This document shows, one piece after another, positions 7,968 through 16,876 of a DNA stretch of 64,000 nucleotides. The position numbers and the translations under genes were made by a program. Location of the stretch: NCBI GenBank assembly GCA_001784175.1, contig MFPR01000044.1, positions 1 through 64,000 on the forward strand. The letters run 5' to 3'. The notes under the pieces are model-generated. The model saw only the letters and a list, made by a program, of their open reading frames with translations. It was not told the DNA's origin and did no database searches. The DNA is from Candidatus Lindowbacteria bacterium RIFCSPLOWO2_12_FULL_62_27 (GTDB taxonomy: Bacteria > Lindowbacteria > 2-12-FULL-62-27). How positions within the stretch are numbered: the stretch's first letter is position 1; each line of letters opens with the position of its first letter.

Positions 7968-9706
7968 CGGGTCAGCGTCTCCGACGCCCCAAGTGCGGGC
8001 TGCGCCCGCGTCCCCGACGCCGGCCGGGTCAGCGCCCGGCCAAGCGCTTCATGCACCGCCGCGTTCTGCGGCGACAGGGCGGCCGCCACTTGATAGTGTT
8101 CGATAGCCCGCTGTGTGAAACCTTTTTTTTCGAGAACCGATCCCAGAAAAAAGTGAACCTGCGCGTTGCGTGGCCTCAATCGGGAGGCCGACTCCAGGTG
8201 ATGAAGCACCACGTCGATCTGGCCTGTCTGGGCGGCCAGGACGGCGATGTTGTAGTGATTGTCGGCGTCCTGCGGCAGGATGGCCAGTGCCTGCTCGTAG
8301 CAGCCGATGGCCCGCCGCACGTCGTTTCCGTCCGAAGCGATGCGGGCCAGTTCCGAGTATGCCGACGCGGCGGAATAAGATCCCGGTTCCATCCGAATGG
8401 ACTGTTCGAACCTCCTGACGGCGGCCTGTACCTCCCCCCTTTGGTACAAACTCTTTCCTAGTTGATTGTACGCCAGCCCGGCGTGCGGATTGTTTTTTAT
8501 CGTCGCAGCCCAGAGGGTATCCGGGGTGCGATACGACCTTGATTCCAGATGGGTCACGATCGCAAATCCGATCACCACCGCCGCCCCTGTCCACCCTCCC
8601 GCCCGCGCCGGAAGACGGAGCCGGCCGGCCATGTCCCGCACGCCCCATACCAGTGCCGTCAGGACAGGGATGCTGGCCAAGTATGCCCAGCGATTGGCGA
8701 CATTTGAAAAACGGAAATAGGAAATCTTCACAAATCCCAGCATGGGTCCGAGCAAAAGAAGAGTGGCGACGGCGATGACGAGAGTCCCTTTTCCGAACCG
8801 CCGGCAAAGACCGACGGCCAGTACCAGCAATAGCAGTACCGCCGCCAATTTGGCCCAATCCGCCGCGGCCTCCGTCGAAGCTTGAATGGGCGGATAAACA
8901 AAGGAGAGATTCAGAGGGATTATTATTTTCAGAACATAAAACCAGACGGCCGCCGCCGCCGTCGGCCCTTTTTCGGCCAACGTGCTGTCCTGCACGACGA
9001 GATCGGCGCCGGGATGTTCAATCCATACGGTTCGAAGCGCCAGGATGACCGTCATGGATAGAAGGGGCACAAGCCGCCCGACGGTTATCCGGTCAAGGCG
9101 GCCCGTCCGGTACCAATGGATGAATCCCATGAGGATCGGCAGACCAATGACCGATGTTTTGCTCAACAGGGCCAGAAGATAGCAGATGGTACTCAACGCC
9201 AGATCCCGCCTGCGACCCGACTCTCCATGAATCACAAATCGCTCCAGCGAGAGCAGCGCGAAAAAACCGGATAACGTATTCTTGCGTTCCACAATCCAAG
9301 CGACCGACTCGGCATGGATGGGATGGACAGCGAAAAGGAGAGAGACGAGAAAAGCGCCGGGCAGCTTCAGGCGAACCAGGATGCGGAACAGGATGAAAGC
9401 GTTTGCCGCATGGAGCAGGACGTTAACGAGGTGATACCCGAACGGATTCGAGCCCCAGAGACGATGCTCGACCCAAAAAGATGTGCAGACCAGTGGATAG
9501 AATTGATGTTCTCCTGTCTTGAACCAGATGGTCATCAACCCGCCGGCGTCGTTCATGGCGGGGTTGTCCGGGATATAGGCCCGGTCGTCCCAGATGAAAT
9601 CGCCGAAGAGGGCCGGCATATACGCTGCGACTACCAAGAGAGCGATTGTCAGGAACACTCCCGCCATTCGCTCCGGCGAATGGCGGAGACAGGAAGGGCC
9701 GATCAT
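7964..9706 (-). CDS. TMTC-like membrane protein with C-terminal TPRs (paralogue 1)
   Basis: 580 aa. A first helix is followed by GDFIWDDRAYI (Asp40/Asp41), the acidic loop-1 motif of PMT/TMTC-type GT-C enzymes. Then comes the family signature AVHPIHAESVAWIVERKNTLS and about ten membrane helices to residue ~390, then TPRs at about 400-560. Eukaryotic TMTC proteins are O-mannosyltransferases, and bacterial relatives are usually unassigned. The ATG overlaps the TGA of the SGNH gene (ATGA at 9703-9706). The last ~25 codons (7970-8039) lie in a GC-rich palindromic repeat also found in the GH116 gene, so the C-terminus may have been altered by repeat insertion. Confidence 0.8.
   Translation of the reverse strand: MIGPSCLRHSPERMAGVFLTIALLVVAAYMPALFGDFIWDDRAYIPDNPAMNDAGGLMTIWFKTGEHQFYPLVCTSFWVEHRLWGSNPFGYHLVNVLLHAANAFILFRILVRLKLPGAFLVSLLFAVHPIHAESVAWIVERKNTLSGFFALLSLERFVIHGESGRRRDLALSTICYLLALLSKTSVIGLPILMGFIHWYRTGRLDRITVGRLVPLLSMTVILALRTVWIEHPGADLVVQDSTLAEKGPTAAAAVWFYVLKIIIPLNLSFVYPPIQASTEAAADWAKLAAVLLLLVLAVGLCRRFGKGTLVIAVATLLLLGPMLGFVKISYFRFSNVANRWAYLASIPVLTALVWGVRDMAGRLRLPARAGGWTGAAVVIGFAIVTHLESRSYRTPDTLWAATIKNNPHAGLAYNQLGKSLYQRGEVQAAVRRFEQSIRMEPGSYSAASAYSELARIASDGNDVRRAIGCYEQALAILPQDADNHYNIAVLAAQTGQIDVVLHHLESASRLRPRNAQVHFFLGSVLEKKGFTQRAIEHYQVAAALSPQNAAVHEALGRALTRPASGTRAQPALGASETLTR
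7970..8039. repeat. GC-rich palindromic repeat inside a gene 3' end
   Basis: Contains GGGTCAGCGTCTCCGACG, then CCCCAAGTGCGGGC and GACGCCGGCCGGGTCAGCGC. A near-identical run of about 28 bp (GGGTCAGCGYCTCCGRCG, CCCCAAGTG) occurs at 25706-25756. The repeat codes for the final residues of the TMTC-like protein. Confidence 0.55.
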
Positions 9707-10932
9707 TGTGGAGCGCCCGATGGAAATTGAATGTTCTGCGACATAAAAAAATCAAGAATGCTTTCGGACACAATCCGGTTGGTCAGGGCGGAAAAATGGG
9801 ATTCCTTCTCGTAAAACGTTTCAACGGGAAACATCCGTGCGGCCTCCCGCATCCGATGTTCGGGATGGATGACATGGCACTGCTGATCGATCGCGGCAAG
9901 CAGTTCCGCGTATGGCAGCGTCCGGCCTTCGACCATATCCCGGAGGTCCACCATCTGCGGGATATGAACGACGTAGAATTTGGATCCGGCCTGAACCGCC
10001 TCCCGTTGAAATTCCTGCACGATCCGGAGCGCAAGTCCGCCGCCTTCATTTGACGGGGAATAAAAATCTCTCTCCATTCGGTCATACTGCCGTATATAAC
10101 GATTTTCCGAGAGCAAGGCGATCAATTTGGAGTTGAACCAGATTGCACGGTCATGCGGCTGATAAAAATATTCGTGCGAAACCCATTTCCAGTCATCCAG
10201 ACGGCTGATTGTCTCTATGATCCTGTCCGGCGGCACCGTCGGAACATTGATCAAGGACAGATTCCGGCCGTCCAGGATGAATCTGGGTTTTGTGACCGAC
10301 AACTCCGAAATGGGATTGTAGATCATGCGGATCATATTGACGTTTCGTTTCGCGTTTTCGGCCATGAATCCGAACAGGACGATATGGGGATGAAACGGCC
10401 GCCCATCGCGCCGCCAGCGCAAAAAAGCCTGGTCCATACCGTATCCGCCAACCCCGAAGTTCAGCACCTCGACCCTGTATCCGGCCCGGCGCAGTTCCTG
10501 TTCGAGCATGTAACCCCATGAATAGCGGAACGGAACTTCGTAGCAGTGGGTGAATGAATCTCCAAACAGGGCGATCCGGAGCGTGCGGGGCGGAGGATAC
10601 CGATCGTATTCCCTCGGCTCCGAACGGATGCCCACCGAGTTATATTGGTAAAATCCCTCCTCGGACCGGCTGTTCGGCCGGTGCGACCATCCGAGATCCG
10701 GATCATAGATGATCCGGGTGGTGTCCGATGCCAGATACCCGTTGTGGACTCGTTTTATCCGGCTGAGAGGGATTATTTGCGGAGGCAGACGCCTGTTGAA
10801 AAAATAATAATTACCATCCTCATCGCGATGACAGACGACGCGAACGGCGACTTCAAACAGACCGAAGGCCAACAAAATGCCCGCGAACGGCAAAGCAATC
10901 CGTTTGAAGGTGACGCGCAAGGGAATGTTCAT
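9703..10932 (-). CDS. SGNH/GDSL-type hydrolase, membrane-anchored
   Basis: 409 aa with one N-terminal membrane anchor (residues about 11-32). Block I is GDSFTHC with the nucleophile Ser126. A glycine block, LNFGVGGYGMDQ, follows about 35 residues later. Near the C-terminus ESHFSALTNR holds the likely catalytic His379 with an adjacent acidic residue. Such proteins typically add or remove acetyl or other acyl groups on surface polysaccharides or glycans. ATGA overlaps join it to TMTC-like genes on both sides, which argues for work on the same glycan. The exact ester is unknown. Confidence 0.8.
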   Translation of the reverse strand: MNIPLRVTFKRIALPFAGILLAFGLFEVAVRVVCHRDEDGNYYFFNRRLPPQIIPLSRIKRVHNGYLASDTTRIIYDPDLGWSHRPNSRSEEGFYQYNSVGIRSEPREYDRYPPPRTLRIALFGDSFTHCYEVPFRYSWGYMLEQELRRAGYRVEVLNFGVGGYGMDQAFLRWRRDGRPFHPHIVLFGFMAENAKRNVNMIRMIYNPISELSVTKPRFILDGRNLSLINVPTVPPDRIIETISRLDDWKWVSHEYFYQPHDRAIWFNSKLIALLSENRYIRQYDRMERDFYSPSNEGGGLALRIVQEFQREAVQAGSKFYVVHIPQMVDLRDMVEGRTLPYAELLAAIDQQCHVIHPEHRMREAARMFPVETFYEKESHFSALTNRIVSESILDFFMSQNIQFPSGAPQ

Positions 10933-12650
10933 CTGGAATCAGAGGAGAGTTCAATGGATAAGTGTCCGTGCGTTGGAGGCTGTCCCATCAACAGCAGTCC
11001 GAGGATGAGATCGAACTGCGGATCGGTGACGGCGTCTCGCGCCGCCGCCTGAGCCTCGGAGATCGCATGGGGCGTATCACCGGTGGCGCACAAGAGTAGG
11101 ACAAGATTCCGTCTCGCTATCATATCTCGCGGTTCGATCTGAACGGCATGGCGCATGTGATGGACGGCCCGATCGTATTTGCCGGTTTGATACAACAGAG
11201 CGCCCAGGTTATTGTGGCTCCGGAAGTCGGCGGGATCGGATTGCAGGGCCTTTTGATAGAGATTGACGGCATCGGCCGCACGGGATTCTTCTCCTGCAAT
11301 TTTGGCCAGATTGTAATAGGCCGTCGGATAGGACGTGTCGATGCGCAAGACAGCCTCGAAGTGCCTCCGCGCCTCGTCGCGGTCACTCCGGTGCGCAAGA
11401 ATGGTCCCGAGATTGTTGTGGGCGATCGCCGCGCGGGGATTGAGGTTGAGCGTGTCGCGCCAGAGAGACTCCGCATTCCGGAAATGTTTCGCCCGGTCAT
11501 GAGATGAAAAAGCGAGCCCGACCATGACGACCACCCAGAACACGCTGATGACGCGCGCCGGACTGCGCAATCGGCGCGCGACCTGTTCGGCCAGACCGGC
11601 GGCGGCAGCGGCGATTCCGATGATGGGCAAATAGAGCCAATGATTGGCGACATAGGAATACCTGAAATAGAAAACATTAAAAAAACCAAGTACCGGCAGG
11701 AGGCCTGATAAAAAGAACAACACCGCCGCCACGATGGATCTGTCATGCCTGATACCCCATCCAATCCCTGCAAGAATGAACGCGATCGCCGCAATGCTGC
11801 CGATCCAGTTCCATGGGCTGGACGGGTGAATACTCCACCTGTCATAAACGAACGATAGATTCAAAGGCCAGAGGCATTTCCACAGATAGAACCAGAACGC
11901 TTTTCCCGCGATGACGAACTTTTCAGCCAGCGTGCGGGCGGAATCGGCCGCGCCGACCTGATGGTATTCGACATGTACGGCGACCAATCCCATGCCGAGG
12001 GCGATCAAAAAAAATGGCACGAGCCGCAACCACAATCCGGCGGACAGCGGCCGTTTTTTCCACCATTGAATGATGAGGACCGCCAAGGGCAATGTAACGG
12101 CGGCCGATTTGCTGAGAACCGCCATGAGAAACAGTCCGATGCTGATCAGATAAGCCCGCGGGTTGTTGGATTCATCATGCCGAAGAAACGCCAGGAGTGA
12201 ACAGAGATAGAAGAATGTCGACAGGGTGTTCTTTCGTTCTGCGATCCACGCCACGGATTGAACCTGGACAGGATGGAGCGCGAAAATGGCGGCCACCCAG
12301 AACGCTCCGGCCATCCCGAGCCGCCGGAGGATATGCCAGACCAACAGGGCATTCGCGAGGTGGAGTACCAGGTTCACGATATGGTAACCGATCGGATTCA
12401 TGCCCCATACCTTGTGTTCAATCCAGAAGGACGTGGTCAGGAGCGGATAATACTGATGATTTTCGAATGAGAGCCACATCCGAAAGAGGCCGGTCAGGTA
12501 GAGAATGGAGGGATTATCGGCAATATAGAGATCATCATCCCAAATGAATCCTCCGTTCAATGCCGGCCAATAGGCAAATACCATGAACGAGACCAACAAC
12601 AATGTCCGGGCCGCCATGGCCGGCCGGTCAATGCAAGCACGCGGTTCCAT
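10929..12650 (-). CDS. TMTC-like membrane protein with C-terminal TPRs (paralogue 2)
   Basis: 573 aa and a clear paralogue of the genes on either side. The loop motif is GGFIWDDDLYIADN (Asp38-40) and the signature is HPVQVQSVAWIAERKNTLS. About ten hydrophobic helices precede TPR units at about 390-540. The start codon lies 8 bp after the TGA of the upstream paralogue and the 3' end overlaps the SGNH start. Proposed role: GT-C transfer of a lipid-linked sugar to surface protein on the periplasmic side, with TPRs contacting acceptor or partners. The function is inferred from the family only. Confidence 0.8.
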   Translation of the reverse strand: MEPRACIDRPAMAARTLLLVSFMVFAYWPALNGGFIWDDDLYIADNPSILYLTGLFRMWLSFENHQYYPLLTTSFWIEHKVWGMNPIGYHIVNLVLHLANALLVWHILRRLGMAGAFWVAAIFALHPVQVQSVAWIAERKNTLSTFFYLCSLLAFLRHDESNNPRAYLISIGLFLMAVLSKSAAVTLPLAVLIIQWWKKRPLSAGLWLRLVPFFLIALGMGLVAVHVEYHQVGAADSARTLAEKFVIAGKAFWFYLWKCLWPLNLSFVYDRWSIHPSSPWNWIGSIAAIAFILAGIGWGIRHDRSIVAAVLFFLSGLLPVLGFFNVFYFRYSYVANHWLYLPIIGIAAAAAGLAEQVARRLRSPARVISVFWVVVMVGLAFSSHDRAKHFRNAESLWRDTLNLNPRAAIAHNNLGTILAHRSDRDEARRHFEAVLRIDTSYPTAYYNLAKIAGEESRAADAVNLYQKALQSDPADFRSHNNLGALLYQTGKYDRAVHHMRHAVQIEPRDMIARRNLVLLLCATGDTPHAISEAQAAARDAVTDPQFDLILGLLLMGQPPTHGHLSIELSSDSR

Positions 12651-12658
12651 CGAGCGAT

Positions 12659-14389
12659 TCAGGGAGAAACTCCGGATTTCCGCGAGGCCATCAACAATCC
12701 GAGTTGGTTGTGGATGGTCGTGTCATATGGCGCAAGCAATGCCGCGAGAGATAAATGGCCGATCGCATAATCGAGATCGCGGACTTGGACGTACAGTATT
12801 CCCAGATTGTAATGAGCATTGACGTGCTGTGGAGCGATGGTGGTGACGGCGTTAAAGTGATCGATGGCGTCCTGCGTTCGGCCGGCCTGCCACAGAATCG
12901 TCCCGTATTCGAACTGGGCCGCGGCGTCGTAGGGGTCCCGTTCGACAGCCTTGCGGCTGATGCCGATCGCGCGAGGGATGTCTCCCTTGATTCTCCATAT
13001 CTTGGCCAGATTGACGTAAGCGGCGGCAATGCCGGTGTCCGGCTGGATGGCGGTTTCGATATGCTGCTGAGCTTCATCCAACCGTCCCGTGCGCATCAAA
13101 TACGCTCCATAATTGATGTGCGCCAATGAAGGCTTCAAATTCCGCTTCAGCGCCGCCTGCCAAAATACATCTTCATTGGCGTATGCTCCACACCGGACCC
13201 ATGTAAACGCGGCGGCAAGGACGAGAATGCCCGTCCACAGACCGGCGCGGACCATCGGAAACGCCGGCGCGCGCGAGATGATCCGGTCCAGGAGCGCGGC
13301 TACCGCCACGATCAGCGCGATTCCACCGGCGTAGACATGGCGAAGATCAAGCAAGTTCGGAACGCTGCGTGATGACCGCATCAGGCCCGTATAGGGCAAT
13401 GTGAGAAACAGAAACACCAGAAGGGCTGAGACAAAACCCCTGCCGATCCGGTCTCGAAGATACCAGCCGATACCGATGACGGCCACAAACGCTGTTGAGA
13501 GGGTCCATGACAGTGTGTCTGCCGGCGTGACAGATCCGAACGTATAGCCGACCGTAAGATTGAGCGGCAAGAGACTATGAACAAGGTACAACCAGACTGT
13601 CCGGATGGCGTCGAGGAATTGGTGGAGCATCGACACATCCGAAACCTCCTGCCTTGCTCCTGTCCCATTTAAACAGGCTGTCAGCCGCAGAATCCCCCAT
13701 GCGGTTGCGACGAGGATGAACGGAATCAGCCGCAGGATTTCGCGGCCCCCGAGACGCCGGTTCTGAGACCACCACAGAAGCGGCAGGATGGACGGCAAGG
13801 CGACCATTTCGGTTTTCGCGAAGCACGCCAGAGCAAAACACAGGAGACTGAGAAAATATATGTCGACGCCTCCGATGTCCGCGTGCTTCATGAATATAAA
13901 TATGGAAAGAAGGCCGAAAAACGCTGATAGAACGGCCCCGTGGCCGCTCATCCAAGCCACCGAACAGACAGTCATGGGGTAAACGGAAAATAACATGGCT
14001 CCAGCAAGTGCGCCCGATACTCCCATCAGGGACAAAATCCGCCACAGCAGCACGGCATTCGCGATATGGATCAGGGTGTTGGTCATGTGATATCCCATGG
14101 GTTGAAATCCCCAGAACCGATGCTGGAACCAAAAGGAGGCGAAGGTCAGCGGGGAGTGTGACTTGGGAAAATGAGCCGACAAGATATCCTGCAACCCCTG
14201 ATACGAAAGTAAAGACTGGTTGTATCGAATGGTGGCAAGATCTTCCCAAATGAAATCGCCGGAGATCGAAGGCCGGTAAGCGGCGAATGCCAATCCCGCG
14301 AGGAGCATGGCCATGCCGACTCGCCGGACGGCGCCACACCCAGAACCCAGCGGGAGACAGGGTTTGTCGGATGGTGAAGCGTTTATCAA
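12659..14389 (-). CDS. TMTC-like membrane protein with C-terminal TPRs (divergent paralogue 3)
   Basis: I place the start at the TTG at 14387-14389. It has a GAGGGGG Shine-Dalgarno about 5 bp upstream and gives 576 aa, matching the paralogues at 573 and 580 aa. The ATG at 14312-14314 is the alternative. The loop motif is GDFIWEDLATIRYN, with Glu replacing the first Asp of WDD. The ERKN signature is replaced by SVYPMTVCSVAWMSGHGAVL, so catalysis may differ or be lost. TPRs occupy about residues 410-570. It is first of the five-gene glycan operon. Three paralogues in tandem suggest duplication with specialisation for different sugars or acceptors. Confidence 0.75.
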   Translation of the reverse strand: MINASPSDKPCLPLGSGCGAVRRVGMAMLLAGLAFAAYRPSISGDFIWEDLATIRYNQSLLSYQGLQDILSAHFPKSHSPLTFASFWFQHRFWGFQPMGYHMTNTLIHIANAVLLWRILSLMGVSGALAGAMLFSVYPMTVCSVAWMSGHGAVLSAFFGLLSIFIFMKHADIGGVDIYFLSLLCFALACFAKTEMVALPSILPLLWWSQNRRLGGREILRLIPFILVATAWGILRLTACLNGTGARQEVSDVSMLHQFLDAIRTVWLYLVHSLLPLNLTVGYTFGSVTPADTLSWTLSTAFVAVIGIGWYLRDRIGRGFVSALLVFLFLTLPYTGLMRSSRSVPNLLDLRHVYAGGIALIVAVAALLDRIISRAPAFPMVRAGLWTGILVLAAAFTWVRCGAYANEDVFWQAALKRNLKPSLAHINYGAYLMRTGRLDEAQQHIETAIQPDTGIAAAYVNLAKIWRIKGDIPRAIGISRKAVERDPYDAAAQFEYGTILWQAGRTQDAIDHFNAVTTIAPQHVNAHYNLGILYVQVRDLDYAIGHLSLAALLAPYDTTIHNQLGLLMASRKSGVSP

Positions 14390-14429
14390 CGGAAACCCCC
14401 TCAAGGAGCGGCGGGAGTCTGTCGGCTGT

Positions 14430-16766
14430 TCAGGGAGTAACCGGCCGGAAATGCGCGTAAACGTGGCCGTATTTTGTGTTGTTCGCGTTGACCCATCCGT
14501 GCAGAGCCACTTTGTAAGGGCTGTTCGTCGCTGACCATTTCTTCCACCCCGAATAAACAATCCATACCGATCCTGTTATATTCTCCCATGTCCATGAGTC
14601 ACCGCTGGTGATGGGATAGGACGACGTATTATCTTTGTCATACGCTTTCAATTGAAAATTGGTGGTTGCCGCGTTCTGCGTAGAAACATAGATGATGACA
14701 CGGGCTTCGACCTGCCCGTTGGGATCCACGTCCGTGGACATGAACGGCGATTCGACCCAGCTCTGGTCCGCGCCGGACGTGTTGCTCATCACATAAGCGC
14801 TGGCCTCGGACCGGAGCGCCAGGGACATGATGATGTTGCTGGCCTGAATGGTGCCGTTGGTCATGTCGATGACGACCTTGGAGTCGCCCGCGTTCTGGAA
14901 GGCGATGTCCTTATTGGCGGCAATGTTAAATTTACCGTTCCACTCATTCTGAATATACGCGTTCGCGTCGCCGAAAAAGATGGTCGCGGTGTCGCCGGAG
15001 GACCAGGAACCGTCTTCCTCGATCATGACGCCGTTGCCTGAACCATGAACCACGTGCAGTCCCCACTGCGGGTCGTTGTTGGTCCGGATGCCGACGTAAC
15101 CCGACGTCTGCTTCAGCCACAAGACCGTGTCGACCTGATAGAGGCCGAAGATGATGCCGGTGTCGCGCACGCCTCGCACGCGCGTGTTGACGTCGCCCAG
15201 AAAGAGCGTGGCGGTTTCGGCGTGGGCGTCCCAGCCTGCGTCGCCCTGGATCAGTTCGTTGCCGACCAGCGAGAGTTTGTGTGCCGGGGATTTCGTCCCG
15301 ATCCCGACGAACCCCGCGCCGGTGACCATCAGGCTGTCGCCGTCCGCGCCGCCGACCGAGAAGGAATCCTCAACGGCGACATCGCCGCGCACATTGAGTT
15401 TGCTGCCCGGCGTGTCGCCGCCGATGGCGACTTTTCCTTCTATCAGAAAATTCTGAAAACTCCCGTCCCAGCCGCCGACCCGGACCTTTCTGGTGTTCTG
15501 GTCGAATCCCAGAAACATGTATCCCGTTCCGCCTCCCAGGATATTGACGGCTTCGTTATCGTTGACCCCGCCTTCGATCACAAGTTTCTGGCCCGGGTCC
15601 TTTTTGCCGATGCCGACGTTTCCGCTGCCGGTAATCACGAAACTGTCGCCGCCCGTGCCGCCGACGACCAGCGAGTCCTGGATGATCACCGTGCCGACCA
15701 CGTCGAGCTTGGCGGCCGGATTGCTCGTGCCGATGCCGAACCGGCCGTTCGGGAAGGCGATCGTATCGACGTTGGTGCCGCGCCGGCCGAGGCGCATGGC
15801 GGCCGACCACGACGACCAGGCGTCGTTGGCCGTGATGATTTCATAGAACCGGGCGTCGGCCTTGTGGACCCATTTTTTCTCGTCCGTCGCCCCATCGGTC
15901 TCCTCGACAAGGAAATGGTCACCGGTAGCCTTGATGGTGAGCTTGCCCTGCAGGTCGTTGGTTCCGCCGATGGTGACCTTGCCGCTCGGGAAACTGATCG
16001 TGTCGACGACGTCGCCAGTTCGGCCGATTTTCAATCCTTCGTTCCAGCTCGACCACCCGTCGTTAGCGGCCGTGATGTCGAAATACCGGCTGTTGGCGCG
16101 GAAGAGCCAGCGTTTTTCGTCCGCCGCGCCATCGCCCTCCACGATGACCATCTGATCGTACGTTCCGGATATCTGCAACGAGGTCGCCTCGATCGTCGTC
16201 GTGCCGATTCCAACCGCGCCGCCGTCCTTCACATAGAGAGCGACGTTGCCGCCATCGTCGCGGAACCGGATGCCCTGCGCGGTGCGGGCGTCGAGGGTGT
16301 CGATCACGACGCGGCCGGTGAAAGTGTCGCCTGCGACGCGCGCGAATTTAGCGGAGTCCTGGCCTTCGAGGTAATACGCGTTGTAGGCATACGGCCCGGC
16401 CGCGAACTCGACGCGGGGGCTGAAGGTGTTGCCGCTGATGGCGATTTCGAGCCAGTTTTTTGTGATGAAGGTGGTTTCAGAAAAGGCGGAGGTCGATCCG
16501 AGATACACGCCGAAGACGCCGTTTTCGACGTTGACGTTGCTGAACGATTCCGGCCCCCACACGTTGTTGCCGCCGGTCACGGCGTCATAGAGCCGGAACG
16601 TCATGCTGTACTGGCCGGTCAGGAACTGCCCGGTGTCGTTGGTGACGCGGCCCTGATAGAAAACGGTGCGCGGAGGCGCCGCCGCAAACGCGGCGGACGA
16701 AAGGCCGAAGACGAACGCTGTGAGATGGGCGAATCTAATCCAAACCCCGGGACGGCTGATCAACAT
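14430..16766 (-). CDS. Secreted fibre-like surface protein with VGIGT repeats
   Basis: 778 aa with a signal peptide ending at AFAAAPP. Residues about 33-150 form a domain starting VFYQGRVTNDTGQFL and containing FRLYDAVTGG, common at the N-terminus of bacterial surface fibres. The rest holds at least five units of the type VGIGT-x-P-x-KL-x-V-x-G, as in phage tail-fibre and trimeric fibre repeats. No C-terminal endosialidase-type chaperone domain is visible; the end is a compact domain rich in Trp and Tyr. It probably forms an extended stalk or adhesin. The 110 bp upstream contain a palindromic repeat that separates it from the CBM gene. The biological role is unknown. Confidence 0.7.
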   Translation of the reverse strand: MLISRPGVWIRFAHLTAFVFGLSSAAFAAAPPRTVFYQGRVTNDTGQFLTGQYSMTFRLYDAVTGGNNVWGPESFSNVNVENGVFGVYLGSTSAFSETTFITKNWLEIAISGNTFSPRVEFAAGPYAYNAYYLEGQDSAKFARVAGDTFTGRVVIDTLDARTAQGIRFRDDGGNVALYVKDGGAVGIGTTTIEATSLQISGTYDQMVIVEGDGAADEKRWLFRANSRYFDITAANDGWSSWNEGLKIGRTGDVVDTISFPSGKVTIGGTNDLQGKLTIKATGDHFLVEETDGATDEKKWVHKADARFYEIITANDAWSSWSAAMRLGRRGTNVDTIAFPNGRFGIGTSNPAAKLDVVGTVIIQDSLVVGGTGGDSFVITGSGNVGIGKKDPGQKLVIEGGVNDNEAVNILGGGTGYMFLGFDQNTRKVRVGGWDGSFQNFLIEGKVAIGGDTPGSKLNVRGDVAVEDSFSVGGADGDSLMVTGAGFVGIGTKSPAHKLSLVGNELIQGDAGWDAHAETATLFLGDVNTRVRGVRDTGIIFGLYQVDTVLWLKQTSGYVGIRTNNDPQWGLHVVHGSGNGVMIEEDGSWSSGDTATIFFGDANAYIQNEWNGKFNIAANKDIAFQNAGDSKVVIDMTNGTIQASNIIMSLALRSEASAYVMSNTSGADQSWVESPFMSTDVDPNGQVEARVIIYVSTQNAATTNFQLKAYDKDNTSSYPITSGDSWTWENITGSVWIVYSGWKKWSATNSPYKVALHGWVNANNTKYGHVYAHFRPVTP

Positions 16767-16809
16767 AATTTGATTTTATACGAAAGCCGGGGGTTTTGCA
16801 AATCGTGCG

Positions 16810-16862
16810 GTTCTAACCCCCCACCTCAATCCTCCCCCACAAGGGGGGAGGAGGTTAGGGTC
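16810..16862. repeat. REP-like palindrome
   Basis: A CCTCCCCC-ACAA-GGGGGGAGG hairpin with flanking CCACCTCAAT and GGTTAGGG arms. It lies between the 3' end of the minus-strand CBM gene and the start of the fibre gene and could attenuate transcription. It is related in style to the CTCTCCC-type palindromes elsewhere in the window. Confidence 0.55.
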
Positions 16863-16876
16863 AAGGGCGGAGGAGG

